Below, piece after piece: positions 25,078-33,545 of a stretch of 33,545 nt of DNA (the stretch's first letter is position 1; each line of letters starts with the position of its first letter). This DNA is from Bacteroidetes bacterium HGW-Bacteroidetes-1 (lineage in GTDB: Bacteria; Bacteroidota; Bacteroidia; Bacteroidales; F082), in contig PHDU01000035.1 of the NCBI GenBank assembly GCA_002842755.1, positions 1-33,545 on the forward strand. Direction: 5' to 3'. The position numbers and the translations under genes are program-made. Under the pieces are notes generated by a model. The model ran no database searches. It was not told where the DNA came from and worked only from the letters and a program-made list of their open reading frames with translations.

Positions 25078-26640
25078 ATGAAAAGATTTTTTGTAATACT
25101 TGGATTTTTGATGCTTTCACTGCAGATTTTTGCAGTCGAAGATGGTTCACGTATTGTTGAAAGTCTTGAAATACAAAGCAGCATCCTCGGACAAAAAGTG
25201 AAATATTCTGTCTATCTCCCTGCCGGCTACGATGCCTCGAAAAATGATTATCCTGTGGTTTATCTTTTGCATGGTCTGGGCGACAACGAAACAGCCTGGG
25301 TTGAATATGGCCGCATTGCACAAATGGCAGACAAAGCCATTGCTGAAAAAGAGATTGTTCCTATGATTTTTGTTATTCCACAAGGGTTTCGTACCTATTT
25401 TGTCAATTTCCATGATGGAACTTTCAACTATCAGGATATGTTTATCCGGGAGCTGATTCCACATATTGAAAGTGAATACCGCGTATTAAAAGGCAAACAA
25501 TTTAGAGGCACTATTGGCTATTCAATGGGTGGTTTTGGCGCACTGATTCTTCCTCTGAAACATCCGGATATATTTTCTGCATGCGTTCCACTTAGCATTT
25601 CTGTGAGAACGGATTTTCAATATATGACTGAAGACCCGGAAGGATGGAATGTGCAGTGGGGAAGAATTTTTGGTGGTGAAGGAACTTTTGGCAAAGAAAG
25701 AATCACTGAATATTACAAGAAAAACAGTCCTTTTCATATTCTATCCGAAGCTGAATCAGGCGTATTTAATGATCTGAAAATATATATCGACAATGGTGAT
25801 GATGAGCAAACACTGGCCTTCAGCAACGAAGAGCTTCATATTTTAATGCGTAAAAGAAATATTCCGCATGAATTCAGAGTAAGAAACGGCGGGCATTCTT
25901 TCAGCTATTGGCGTGAATCAGTCGATAACGGATTAAGGTTTTTGAGCGATGCCTTTGAAAACAAACCTTACCGTGGCGATAGAAGAATGAACAGCTCAGG
26001 GTTTTACGTCTCAGAATCTACCTTGAAGAAGATTGAAATTTCCGGACTGCAGTATGATTTGTTTACTCCTGAAGGACATGAAACATCTTCACGTTTATAC
26101 CCTGTTCTTTATTTTTTTGCAGATTTTCAGAACAGCGAAAAGCAACAAATTATTGAATTTGTAAATCACAAAATTAAAGATGGTAGTGTCGCTCCCTTGA
26201 TGATTCTTTTTGCGCCTGTTAATGAGAAAAAACTACTGGATTCGATCATTCCAGTTATGGAAAAGGATCATAAAGCCAGGCCTGGCTTTCGTTTTCGCGC
26301 GCTTATGGGTTTTGAGGCTGGAGGAGAAACTGCCTTGGAGTATGCAATGAACCCTGAACAGTTTACATCATGTGCCATTTTTGATGCGGCCTCAGATTTT
26401 GGAAAAATCAACAATAATTTTTCTTCTGTTGGGCCAAAAGCACTTGAAAGAACATGGTTCTTTATCGACAGTCCGGACAAAGGAAGAAATTATTTTTTCA
26501 ATGGCAATTTGCATATGCTTTTCCGCGAAAAAAACTTTTATCATGAATACCGTGTCAGTGAAGGTGCGGGCGGATTTTCATGGTTGTTAAAAGGTTTTGA
26601 AGATGCATTGAATTTCACTGTAAATAAAATACACAGATAA
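25078..26640 (+). CDS. Exported esterase, tandem paralogue with inactive second domain
   Basis: A 520-residue exported alpha/beta-hydrolase, paralogous to the preceding gene. The signal peptide is residues ~1-19 (MKRFFVILGFLMLSLQIFA), no lipobox, so probably periplasmic. Domain 1 (~28-295) has YPVVYLLHGLGDNETAW, nucleophile S149 in GYSMGGFG, D241 in NGDDEQ and H273 in RNGGHSFSYW, a complete triad. Domain 2 (~305-520) repeats the architecture: YPVLYFFADFQ, GFEAGGETAL at 411-420 where Ser is replaced by Glu413, and EYRVSEGAGGFSW without histidine. The substitution of the nucleophile implies a non-enzymatic role such as substrate binding or dimer contacts. The gap to the previous gene is 9 nt. 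Substrate class (acetyl, feruloyl or other) cannot be told. Confidence 0.87.
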   Translation: MKRFFVILGFLMLSLQIFAVEDGSRIVESLEIQSSILGQKVKYSVYLPAGYDASKNDYPVVYLLHGLGDNETAWVEYGRIAQMADKAIAEKEIVPMIFVIPQGFRTYFVNFHDGTFNYQDMFIRELIPHIESEYRVLKGKQFRGTIGYSMGGFGALILPLKHPDIFSACVPLSISVRTDFQYMTEDPEGWNVQWGRIFGGEGTFGKERITEYYKKNSPFHILSEAESGVFNDLKIYIDNGDDEQTLAFSNEELHILMRKRNIPHEFRVRNGGHSFSYWRESVDNGLRFLSDAFENKPYRGDRRMNSSGFYVSESTLKKIEISGLQYDLFTPEGHETSSRLYPVLYFFADFQNSEKQQIIEFVNHKIKDGSVAPLMILFAPVNEKKLLDSIIPVMEKDHKARPGFRFRALMGFEAGGETALEYAMNPEQFTSCAIFDAASDFGKINNNFSSVGPKALERTWFFIDSPDKGRNYFFNGNLHMLFREKNFYHEYRVSEGAGGFSWLLKGFEDALNFTVNKIHR

Positions 26641-26678
26641 AAAATGAAAGCTTTAATTACTCACTTAAAATTAAAATT

Positions 26679-27686
26679 ATGTATATAGTAGGCAGTTATT
26701 CTCTTGCAGTTGCGCTGACTTTTGTTACAATGATTTGCTGGGGTTCCTGGGCAAATACCCAGAAACTTTCAGCCAAAACATGGCGCTATGAGCTTTTTTA
26801 TTGGGATTATGTTTTAGGAATCTTATTGTTTTCCGTTTTTCTGGGTTTCACACTTGGCAGTTATGGAGAACTAGGTCGCAGTTTTATTGATGACCTTTGG
26901 CAGGTAAGCAGCCAGAATTTCTGGAGCGCGTTTGCAGGTGGGGTTATTTTCAATGCTTCGAATATTCTTCTGGCAGCAGCCATTTCAATTTCCGGTATGG
27001 CGGTAGCTTTTCCGCTTGGTGTGGGTCTGGCACTCGTACTTGGCGTTGCTATCAATTACTTTAGCGCCCCAAAAGGTGATCCGATAATATTATTTCTGGG
27101 TGTTTTTCTTGTCGTAGTAGCTATAGTTTTAAATGGTTTAGCCTCCGGAAAAATGGCTGAAAAAAATAAATCTACGGCTTCCAAAAAAGGTATCTGGATT
27201 GCTCTAAGTGCCGGACTGCTTATGTCTCTTTTCTACAGATTTGTGGCAAGCGCAATGGATATTGAGAATTTTGAATACCCAACTACAGGGATGGTTGCAC
27301 CTTATGCTGCTTTCTTCATTTTCTCCCTTGGCGTGTTTGTGAGCAATTTTGTTTTCAATACACTGCTAATGAAAAAACCTTTTGTAGGCGAACCTGTCTC
27401 CTACAAAGATTACTTCAGTGGTCATTTATCCACGCACACGGTTGGTATACTTGGGGGAATCATCTGGGGACTCGGAACTGCGCTAAGTTTCATAGCAGCC
27501 GGAAAAGCTGGTGCAGCAATCTCTTATGGACTCGGTCAGGGAGCTACAATGGTGGCGGCTTTGTGGGGTGTTTTCATCTGGAAAGAATTCAAAGGTGGAG
27601 GTTCCAAAGTTAATCTTATGCTGTTTTTAATGTTCGTTTTCTTTATGATAGGACTTGTTTTTATTATCGTTTCCGGAGGAAACTAA
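26679..27686 (+). CDS. DMT-superfamily sugar permease (RbsU/GRP-like)
   Basis: A 335-residue inner-membrane protein with about ten TM helices and no signal peptide. The N terminus VALTFVTMICWGSWANTQKL and the Gly-rich helices ISISGMAVAFPLGVGLALVLG and GKAGAAISYGLGQGATMVAA resemble the glucose/ribose porter (GRP/RbsU), RhaT and ureide-permease-like branch of the drug/metabolite transporter superfamily. A charged loop KMAEKNKSTASKKG separates the two halves of five helices. In Bacteroides riboside loci a permease of this type imports ribose to feed ribokinase. Here it sits in the same operon as a ribokinase, so ribose uptake is the best guess. Databases may call such proteins 'multidrug DMT transporter', which the context does not support. 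Confidence 0.82.
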   Translation: MYIVGSYSLAVALTFVTMICWGSWANTQKLSAKTWRYELFYWDYVLGILLFSVFLGFTLGSYGELGRSFIDDLWQVSSQNFWSAFAGGVIFNASNILLAAAISISGMAVAFPLGVGLALVLGVAINYFSAPKGDPIILFLGVFLVVVAIVLNGLASGKMAEKNKSTASKKGIWIALSAGLLMSLFYRFVASAMDIENFEYPTTGMVAPYAAFFIFSLGVFVSNFVFNTLLMKKPFVGEPVSYKDYFSGHLSTHTVGILGGIIWGLGTALSFIAAGKAGAAISYGLGQGATMVAALWGVFIWKEFKGGGSKVNLMLFLMFVFFMIGLVFIIVSGGN

Positions 27687-27727
27687 TCGTTTAATTATAT
27701 TATTTACTAACTAAAAATTAATGTTTT

Positions 27728-28501
27728 ATGAAAAAGTATCTTAGTTTTATGGCCGTTGCCTTGTTTATGGCAACATTAACTACTTCATGCAAAAAAGATG
27801 ATGATGACAAAGATGATGATAAACCTATTGAGGCATCTTTGGTTGCAAAAATTAAATCTACATGGGCTGTAGATGAATGGGAAACACATGACTTCACCTA
27901 TGATGCCAACAAAAGACTGACCAAAGTTGAAAACTTTTGGTTGACAGATTTTGACAAAGCATTTACTTATGATTATTCTGTGGCTGGTAAATTATCTATC
28001 ACACGTACAGATCAGGATCCTGTATTATATGACCTTGATGCGCAAGGCAGAATTACCAAAGAATACTGGAGCTCCGATGAATGGGCATCATACGAATATA
28101 ATGCTGATGGATATTGCATTAAAGTTATTGAACATTGGGATGGAGTCGATCACCTGAAATGGGAATATGAAATCACCAATGGCAATATTACCAAACATAC
28201 ACGCTATGCAGATGACGGTGCCGTAAACCGCATTAAGACTTTCACTTATACCAGTGGTGATAATGTTAACAATATTAACGAAGCTATAAATCAGTCAGGA
28301 TGGAAAACTGTAAGCGGACTTTATGGAAAAACCAGCAAGAAACTTGTTGAATATCTTGACTATTGGAATGGCCCGGGCGATGAAGCCAACACCAAAAGAA
28401 CCAATGTTTCATACGAGTTCGATGCTAAAAACCGTGTTTCCAAAGTTACACGCGCCGGTGCCGGATGGGAAGAAATTTTTGAGTATACCTATGTTGACTA
28501 A
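27728..28501 (+). CDS. Surface lipoprotein with YD-like repeats
   Basis: A 257-residue lipoprotein. Lipobox is TTSC (C21), followed at once by KKDDDDKDDD. A Lys and acidic residues right after the lipidated Cys match the lipoprotein export signal described in Bacteroidota, so it is probably exposed on the cell surface. The rest is a series of imperfect ~25-residue repeats of the RHS/YD type: FTYDANKRLTKVENFW, YDLDAQGRITKEYW, YEYNADGYCIKVIEHW and YEFDAKNRVSKVTR. Tyr/Trp-rich strands could bind a carbohydrate or nucleobase. It resembles DUF4595-like lipoproteins but I am not sure of the family. It lies 41 nt after the permease and before the operon terminator, so it is likely cotranscribed. Confidence 0.75.
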   Translation: MKKYLSFMAVALFMATLTTSCKKDDDDKDDDKPIEASLVAKIKSTWAVDEWETHDFTYDANKRLTKVENFWLTDFDKAFTYDYSVAGKLSITRTDQDPVLYDLDAQGRITKEYWSSDEWASYEYNADGYCIKVIEHWDGVDHLKWEYEITNGNITKHTRYADDGAVNRIKTFTYTSGDNVNNINEAINQSGWKTVSGLYGKTSKKLVEYLDYWNGPGDEANTKRTNVSYEFDAKNRVSKVTRAGAGWEEIFEYTYVD

Positions 28502-28532
28502 AAAATTCATACAATTTTTTTGATAAAATTCT

Positions 28533-28566
28533 GGAAACAGCCGATGTTGCTGGCTGTTTCCTTTTT
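28533..28566 (+). terminator. Strong intrinsic terminator ending the riboside operon
   Basis: GGAAACAGCC - 9-nt loop - GGCTGTTTCC followed by TTTTT: perfect 10-bp stem with a T run, 31 nt after the lipoprotein stop codon. No comparable hairpin was noticed between the operon's genes. Confidence 0.88.
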
Positions 28567-28718
28567 CAATAATATTATCCAATTACGGCTTTCTTCTTTT
28601 AATAAAACCCTAACCTTTTTTGGAAAGCTAATGATGAAAGGATATCTGAATTAAGAAATTGTTTTCAAAGTGTTCATTTTTTTCGACTCAATTATGGTTA
28701 GTGAGTTTGGGTTGAGAT

Positions 28719-28752
28719 AGAGGCTAACCGCCTTAAAAAAGCGGTTACCTCT
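28719..28752 (+). terminator. Second long hairpin, terminator-like or leader structure
   Basis: AGAGG-c-TAACCGC (28719-28731), 9-nt loop CTTAAAAAA, GCGGTTA-CCTCT (28741-28752): 12 paired bases with one bulged C, followed by TCTTTTATGTCCTTTTTT. It could end an unseen short transcript or lie in the 5' leader of the DASS gene. Confidence 0.45.
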
Positions 28753-28834
28753 TCTTTTATGTCCTTTTTTTGGTAGAGAATTGGCTTTTCTACCTTTCAA
28801 AGAATTAATGACCAATCAACATCAGCTTCATAGG

Positions 28835-30328
28835 ATGAAGAATATTAAATTAATCGGTTTGATCGCCGGAATCGCGATACTATTTATTGGCTTGTTAACT
28901 CCATTGCCAGAGGGAATGAGCATAGCTGCCAGAAATGTCGGACTTGTTTCTATACTGATGGCTATTTGGTGGATGACAGAGGCAATACCAATTTATGCAA
29001 CAGCATTTCTTCCTATGGCACTATATCCGCTTTTGGGAATTTTACCTGCCGGCGAAACTGCCATCAACTATGGCCATGACTTTGTTCTTATGATGATATC
29101 GGGCTTTTTTCTTGCCAAAGCCATCGAAGCGCAAAACCTCCACAAAAGAATTGCATTGGTTATCATAAAAACTTTAGGTACAAGCCGACCGATAATTCTA
29201 ATGAGTATAATGCTCGCAACTGCTTTTATGTCGATGTGGATTGCCAATGTAACAGCGGCTTTGCTCATGCTTCCTATCGGGCTTGCTTTGATCGTGAAAG
29301 AAGAAGAATTAACAGGTAAAAGAAGTAGCTTTGGAACAGTGCTTATGCTCGGCATCGCCTACTCGGCTAGTATTGGAGGAACTGCAACTTTGATTGGTTC
29401 GCCAACCAACATGATCTTTTCCGGCGTTTTAGCAAAAATGTTTCCATTGGCACCTTCTATAAGCTTCTTTACCTGGATGAAAATCGGACTTCCCCTTGTG
29501 ATAATTTTTCTGCCCTTGGTTTGGTTTTATCTTGTCCGAATGTTTAAAGTAAAAGACAGTATGCCGGGTAGCAAACAGATGATGCGAAACGAACTTATCG
29601 CTATGGGTAATATGTCCAAAGGTGAACGTCGTGTATTTATTATTTTTATTTTAACAACAATCGGCTGGATTTTCAGAGAAGACATCATTATTGATGCGTT
29701 TACCATTCCAGGCTGGAGCACTTTGCTCGGTCTTGAAGAATATGTCCATGACAGCACTGTAGGTATGTTTGCAGCAATGTTACTTTTCATGATTTCAGCT
29801 GGCAACAACAGCCGCCTGCTCGACTGGAAATCGGCTGGACAAATTCCGTGGGGTGTTGGTGTGATTGTCGGAGGAGGTTATGCAATGGCTTCAGGATTTA
29901 AAGTAACCGGCCTTGCTGAATGGTTGGGATACCAGCTGGCCTTTATCAGCGGATACCCTACCTTTATTGTTATTCTTATAGTTGTCGGTTTCATTCTCTT
30001 TTTCACCGAAATCAATTCTAATACCGCTACTGCCAACATTTTTCTACCTGTATTAGCCAGCATGGCAGTTGCAGGAAATATGAATCCTCTGCTTTTGATG
30101 ATTCCAGCAACTTTTGCCTGTTCCTTTGTTTTCATAATGCCTGCCGGAACAGGTCCAAATACAGTAATCTTTGGAAGTAACAGAATTACTACTCCTGAGC
30201 TGGCAAAAGCCGGTTTTAGCCTCAAGCTGATAAGCATGGTTCTCTTGCCGCTTGTACTTTATTTTCTGATCGAATTCTTTCTGGGTTATGATAAAACAAT
30301 TCCGGAATGGGCTATTCCGGTTGGGTAA
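28835..30328 (+). CDS. DASS/SLC13-family anion symporter
   Basis: A 497-residue inner-membrane transporter of the divalent anion:sodium symporter (DASS, SLC13) family, moving dicarboxylates, citrate or sulfate. Both SNT-type ligand/sodium motifs are visible: SIGGTATLIGSPTNMIF in the first half and the family signature INSNTATANIFLPVLASMA in the second, plus FIMPAGTGPNTVIFGSNRI. Hairpin segments such as IWWMTEAIPIYATAFLPMAL are characteristic. About 11-12 TM helices. I chose the ATG at 28835 (MKNIKLIGLIAGI), which starts just before TM1; an ATG at 28808 and a TTG at 28781 are also in frame. The gene stands alone between a hairpin and valS. The exact anion cannot be read from sequence. Confidence 0.9.
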   Translation: MKNIKLIGLIAGIAILFIGLLTPLPEGMSIAARNVGLVSILMAIWWMTEAIPIYATAFLPMALYPLLGILPAGETAINYGHDFVLMMISGFFLAKAIEAQNLHKRIALVIIKTLGTSRPIILMSIMLATAFMSMWIANVTAALLMLPIGLALIVKEEELTGKRSSFGTVLMLGIAYSASIGGTATLIGSPTNMIFSGVLAKMFPLAPSISFFTWMKIGLPLVIIFLPLVWFYLVRMFKVKDSMPGSKQMMRNELIAMGNMSKGERRVFIIFILTTIGWIFREDIIIDAFTIPGWSTLLGLEEYVHDSTVGMFAAMLLFMISAGNNSRLLDWKSAGQIPWGVGVIVGGGYAMASGFKVTGLAEWLGYQLAFISGYPTFIVILIVVGFILFFTEINSNTATANIFLPVLASMAVAGNMNPLLLMIPATFACSFVFIMPAGTGPNTVIFGSNRITTPELAKAGFSLKLISMVLLPLVLYFLIEFFLGYDKTIPEWAIPVG

Positions 30329-30442
30329 AGCACTGCATTGAATTCAGTTAATCTAAGATCTTTAATGAGAGCGAATGTTTTAAACGAAGTGTCCTAAATC
30401 ATTACCACATTTCAAAAAGACGGGAAAATCATTAATTTTTGC

Positions 30443-30450
30443 TACTTTTG
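30443..30450 (+). promoter_or_regulatory. -7 element of the valS promoter
   Basis: TACTTTTG, an exact TAnnTTTG match, 35 nt before the valS ATG. The usual upstream TTTG at about -33 is not evident at the correct spacing. Confidence 0.55.
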
Positions 30451-30485
30451 CGCCCTTATTAAAATGCCTTTATAAACCTATCTAT

Positions 30486-33113
30486 ATGGAAATCAGCAGT
30501 AAATATAATCCTGCAGAACTCGAGAATAAATGGTACTCCCACTGGATGCAAAAGGGATACTTTCATTCAGTACCTGACGATCGCGAACCTTACACTATTG
30601 TCATTCCTCCGCCTAATGTTACCGGTGTACTTCACATGGGCCACATGCTCAATAATACAATTCAGGATGTACTTATTCGCAGAGCACGTATGTCAGGAAA
30701 AAATGCCTGCTGGGTTCCTGGCACTGATCATGCATCCATAGCAACAGAAAATAAAGTAGTTCAAAAACTGAAACTTCAAGGCATTGAAAAATCTCAGATT
30801 ACACGTGAACAATTCATGGCTCATGCATGGGAATGGCGGGAAAAACATGGAGGTATCATCCTTGAACAGCTAAAAAAACTTGGAGCTTCCTGCGATTGGG
30901 ATCGGACTGCCTTTACCATGGACAACAACCTTTATGAATCGGTGATCGATACTTTTATTGACCTTTACAACAAAGGCTATATTTACAGAGGGGTGCGTAT
31001 GGTCAATTGGGATCCTCAGGCACTTACAGCTGTTTCTGACGAAGAAGTTGTTTACAAGGAAGTTCAATCAAAACTTTATTATATCCGTTATAAGGTTGAA
31101 GGCGAGGAAGATTATATTACGATTGCGACAACACGACCTGAAACCATTTTAGGTGATACTGCAGTATGTGTGCATCCTGAAGACGAAAGATTTACTAAAT
31201 TTCATGAGAAAAAAGTACTCGTTCCTCTCATCAACAGGACAGTCCCCATCATCATAGACGAATATGTTGACAGGGAGTTTGGCACAGGGGCACTCAAAAT
31301 AACGCCAGCTCATGACATTAATGACTACAATCTAGGCCTGAAACACAAACTTCCCTCCATTGATATTTTTAATGATGATGGGACATTAAGTAAAGCTGCA
31401 ACATTACTGGTTGGCGTTGATCGTTTTGAGGCACGCAAAGCCATCATTCCAATGTTGGAGGAAGGAAAATACATCGTCAAAATTGAAGAATACGGAAACA
31501 AAATTGGCTATTCTGAGCGTACAGATGCCGTCATAGAACCCAAAATTTCACTTCAATGGTTCCTGAAAATGGATGCTTTTGCTCCCAAGGCACTTGAAGT
31601 AGTCGAAAATGACAGCATACAGTTTCATCCTGCTAAGTTCAAAAATATTTACAGGCATTGGATGGAGAATGTAAAAGACTGGTGTATTTCACGACAATTG
31701 TGGTGGGGACAACAAATTCCTGTATATTATCTCCCGAACGGAGAAATGATTGTTGCCAAAACACCCAAAGATGCCCTCACCAAAGCCAATGAACAGTTTC
31801 CAGTTTTGGGACTTACAGCTTCCGATCTGAAGCAGGATGAAGATGTAGTAGATACATGGTTCTCGTCCTGGTTATGGCCAATCGCTGTATTTGATGGCAT
31901 CCGTAAACCAGAAAACGAAGAAATAAAATATTATTATCCTACCAACGACCTCGTCACAGCACCCGATATTATCTTCTTCTGGGTGGCACGTATGATAATG
32001 GCAGGTATCGAATACCCAAAAGATATTCCTTTCCGGAATGTATATTTCACTGGTATTGTTCGTGATAAACTGGGACGTAAGATGTCGAAAACCTTAGGGA
32101 ATTCACCCGACCCTATCGACCTGATTGCACAATATGGTGCTGACGGCGTTCGTATGGGGATGCTACTGACTGCACCTGCCGGAAACGACCTTCCCTTTGA
32201 TGAAGCACTTTGCGAACAAGGCCGCAACTTCAGTAATAAAATCTGGAATGCCCTGCGTCTCGTTAATGGTTGGGAAAAAGATTCGAAGTTAGCGCACCCT
32301 GAAACAGCCGCCCTTGCAGTTCAATGGTTTGAAGCACGATTCAATGAGGTTCTCTTTCAGACAGAAGAGTATTTTGATAAATTCAGGCTTTCAGATGCTT
32401 TGATGGGTACTTATAAGCTCATCTGGGATGACTTTTGTTCATGGTATCTCGAAATGATTAAGCCTGAATATGGCAAACCTATCGATGCTCTAACTCTCGA
32501 ACAAACGATCTCATTCTTTGAAAAACTAATGCAGATGCTGCACCCTTTCATGCCTTTTATCACAGAGGATGTTTGGCATCATTTGCGGCCACGCGAGGAA
32601 GGTGATGACATCATTATTTCTCATAAGCCGGTAGTAAAAGTATTTAATCAAAATATTTTACAGCAGTTTGAATTTGCAGCAGAGGTTATTAACGCAATAA
32701 GAAAACTTCGTGCCGAAAAGAATATTCCCTTCCGTGACGCTATTCAACTTCAGATAAAAAACAAAGAAGGTGCTTACGATTCTACATTTGATGTCATCAC
32801 AAGCAAACTTTGCAACATCAGTCAGATTAGTTATGTGAATGAAAATCCGGAAGGTACTTTTGGTTTTGTTGCCCGCTCCGCTGAATTTTTTGTTCCACTT
32901 TCAGAAAACATTGATGTTGAAGCAGAAAAAAAGAAACTTCAGGAAGAAATTCTTTACACTCAAGGTTTTCTCGAAACCGTGACGAAGAAGCTATCGAACG
33001 AACGTTTTGTGGCCAATGCACCAGCAAAGGTTCTTGAACTTGAATATAAAAAGCAAAGCGATGCCCTGGCACGAATTGAAGTTTTAGAGCAACAGATGCG
33101 AAATTTGATCTAA
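30486..33113 (+). CDS. valS: Valyl-tRNA synthetase
   Basis: Cytoplasmic class I aminoacyl-tRNA synthetase of 875 residues, charging tRNA-Val. The HIGH motif is HMGH at residues 50-53 within [15 protein letters not shown]. The KMSKS motif is KMSKT at 532-536 ([15 protein letters not shown]). The CP1 editing domain occupies roughly 195-340, with [19 protein letters not shown] and [19 protein letters not shown], the residues that clear mischarged threonine. [17 protein letters not shown] and [13 protein letters not shown] are typical catalytic-core landmarks of ValRS. The C-terminal ~60 residues ([20 protein letters not shown] ... [14 protein letters not shown]) form the tRNA-binding coiled coil. 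Length and all domains are complete; nothing is unusual. Expressed from its own promoter. Confidence 0.98.
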   Translation: MEISSKYNPAELENKWYSHWMQKGYFHSVPDDREPYTIVIPPPNVTGVLHMGHMLNNTIQDVLIRRARMSGKNACWVPGTDHASIATENKVVQKLKLQGIEKSQITREQFMAHAWEWREKHGGIILEQLKKLGASCDWDRTAFTMDNNLYESVIDTFIDLYNKGYIYRGVRMVNWDPQALTAVSDEEVVYKEVQSKLYYIRYKVEGEEDYITIATTRPETILGDTAVCVHPEDERFTKFHEKKVLVPLINRTVPIIIDEYVDREFGTGALKITPAHDINDYNLGLKHKLPSIDIFNDDGTLSKAATLLVGVDRFEARKAIIPMLEEGKYIVKIEEYGNKIGYSERTDAVIEPKISLQWFLKMDAFAPKALEVVENDSIQFHPAKFKNIYRHWMENVKDWCISRQLWWGQQIPVYYLPNGEMIVAKTPKDALTKANEQFPVLGLTASDLKQDEDVVDTWFSSWLWPIAVFDGIRKPENEEIKYYYPTNDLVTAPDIIFFWVARMIMAGIEYPKDIPFRNVYFTGIVRDKLGRKMSKTLGNSPDPIDLIAQYGADGVRMGMLLTAPAGNDLPFDEALCEQGRNFSNKIWNALRLVNGWEKDSKLAHPETAALAVQWFEARFNEVLFQTEEYFDKFRLSDALMGTYKLIWDDFCSWYLEMIKPEYGKPIDALTLEQTISFFEKLMQMLHPFMPFITEDVWHHLRPREEGDDIIISHKPVVKVFNQNILQQFEFAAEVINAIRKLRAEKNIPFRDAIQLQIKNKEGAYDSTFDVITSKLCNISQISYVNENPEGTFGFVARSAEFFVPLSENIDVEAEKKKLQEEILYTQGFLETVTKKLSNERFVANAPAKVLELEYKKQSDALARIEVLEQQMRNLI

Positions 33114-33266
33114 AGGTATTGAAGAGGAATTTTTATACTTACTGAATACTCTTTCACTTTGTATGTGATCTTAAAAAAAACGGAAATGGGTTTTGCCCAG
33201 AACGGTCAAAGAGAATTTCATTCAGTTAACGGATTATCGCTAACCATTGATGGAGGAAGCATAAAC

Positions 33267-33299
33267 AAAAAAGGCAGTAAGTTTCAGACTGCCTTTTTT
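33267..33299. terminator. Bidirectional intrinsic terminator after valS
   Basis: AAAAAAGGCAGT - 9-nt loop - ACTGCCTTTTTT: 12-bp stem with T runs in both directions. It lies 153 nt after valS and just beyond (4 nt) the stop of the minus-strand frame to the right, so it can serve both convergent units. The 33114-33266 stretch holds no supported gene. Confidence 0.8.
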
Positions 33300-33303
33300 G
33301 TTT

Positions 33304-33545
33304 TCATCGTGATCTATTTGGATTATTTATAATACTCTCTATTTTGACAGTAGGAGGACATTCATAAATTTGGATGGTGTTGATTGTTTGTCCCATCACT
33401 GGACTACCAAGGGATGATTCCCAATTAAAATCATAAAACTTGTTAGCCCATTTTGCAGCCAAACAAGTCCCATTTAGTTAAAAACTGGTCAAATCAGTCT
33501 TTTTTCGGGTGTCAAGTACAGTTACAAAATAGCTAACTCGCTGAA
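33304..33545 (-). pseudogene. 3' end of an unidentified minus-strand gene, possibly broken
   Basis: One minus-strand frame runs from the window edge to a TGA at 33304-33306 and is interrupted once by TAA at 33478-33480. The translation reads VSYFVTVLDTRKKTDLTSF, stop, LNGTCLAAKWANKFYDFNWE then SSLGSPVMGQTINTIQIYEC and ends NNPNRSR. Its composition (W, Y, D, N balance) looks protein-like, and a good terminator in the right orientation follows immediately. I do not recognise a family. Either it is a decayed gene with a nonsense mutation, or the pattern is chance; the rest lies outside the window. Confidence 0.3.

Larger units (their letters stand above)
28502..28834. other. Gene-free interval before the DASS transporter
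   Basis: Holds the operon terminator (28533-28566) and a second long hairpin (28719-28752). Between them I see no reading frame or promoter with both elements. The 54 nt before the chosen DASS start form an in-frame TTG-initiated extension that I consider untranslated leader. Confidence 0.5.

Noticed and set aside
33186-33329. Small plus-strand frame after valS starting ATGGGTTTTGCC
   Set aside because: It runs straight through the strong terminator hairpin and shows no recognisable protein pattern.
1-33545. CRISPR arrays, tRNA/rRNA genes, insertion sequences, integrases, attachment sites
   Set aside because: No regularly spaced repeats, cloverleaf-like sequences, transposase motifs or terminal inverted repeats were seen on either strand.

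Overview
The window is about 33.5 kb of AT-rich DNA from a member of the Bacteroidota, probably order Bacteroidales or a close environmental relative. Four things support this: a SusC/SusD pair, a protein with a type IX secretion (T9SS) C-terminal sorting domain, many SPII lipoproteins (one with a CKKDD-type surface-export signal), and promoters of the TTTG / TAnnTTTG type with little Shine-Dalgarno signal. I saw no tRNA, rRNA, CRISPR array, insertion sequence or integrase. Genus cannot be told from the sequence.

Left part (1-6.4 kb, all on the minus strand): a TrmH/SpoU RNA methyltransferase, a large T9SS-exported protein with a tandemly duplicated ~194-residue module, a TIGR01212/YhcC-type radical SAM protein and a POT-family peptide transporter. 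The last two are ordinary accessory or housekeeping functions.

Middle-left (6.5-12.4 kb): an ECF sigma factor, an overlapping one-TM putative anti-sigma protein and a DUF4252 protein form a small regulatory operon. An aldo/keto reductase and an SMP-30/gluconolactonase-like lipoprotein follow. Two decayed coding fragments lie beside the reductase. One is clearly the C-terminal end of a GH94 cellobiose-phosphorylase-type gene. The other looks like the C-terminal Fn3-like end of a GH3 beta-glucosidase. They suggest a lost glucan/cellobiose cluster. A 518-residue helical protein of unknown function is transcribed leftwards from the next intergenic region.

Core of interest (12.8-28.5 kb, all on the plus strand, gaps of -4 to 41 nt): one apparent operon encoding ribokinase, SusC, SusD, three exported ADP-ribosylglycohydrolase (ARH/DraG)-fold proteins, two exported double-domain esterases, a DMT/RbsU-like sugar permease and a surface lipoprotein with YD-like repeats, closed by a strong terminator. 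The content resembles the ribose/riboside utilisation (rus) loci of Bacteroides (SusC/D, ribokinase, ADP-ribosylglycohydrolase, ribose permease). It differs in having three ARH paralogues, two esterases, no nucleoside hydrolase and no local regulator. The inferred flow is: SusCD captures and imports an acylated or decorated riboside; esterases remove acyl groups and ARH-like enzymes release ribose in the periplasm or at the surface; the permease imports ribose; ribokinase makes ribose-5-phosphate. The natural substrate is unknown.

Right part (28.6-33.5 kb): a DASS/SLC13 anion transporter, valyl-tRNA synthetase (valS) with a TACTTTTG promoter element, a bidirectional terminator, and the end of a minus-strand reading frame that enters from the right edge and carries one in-frame stop.
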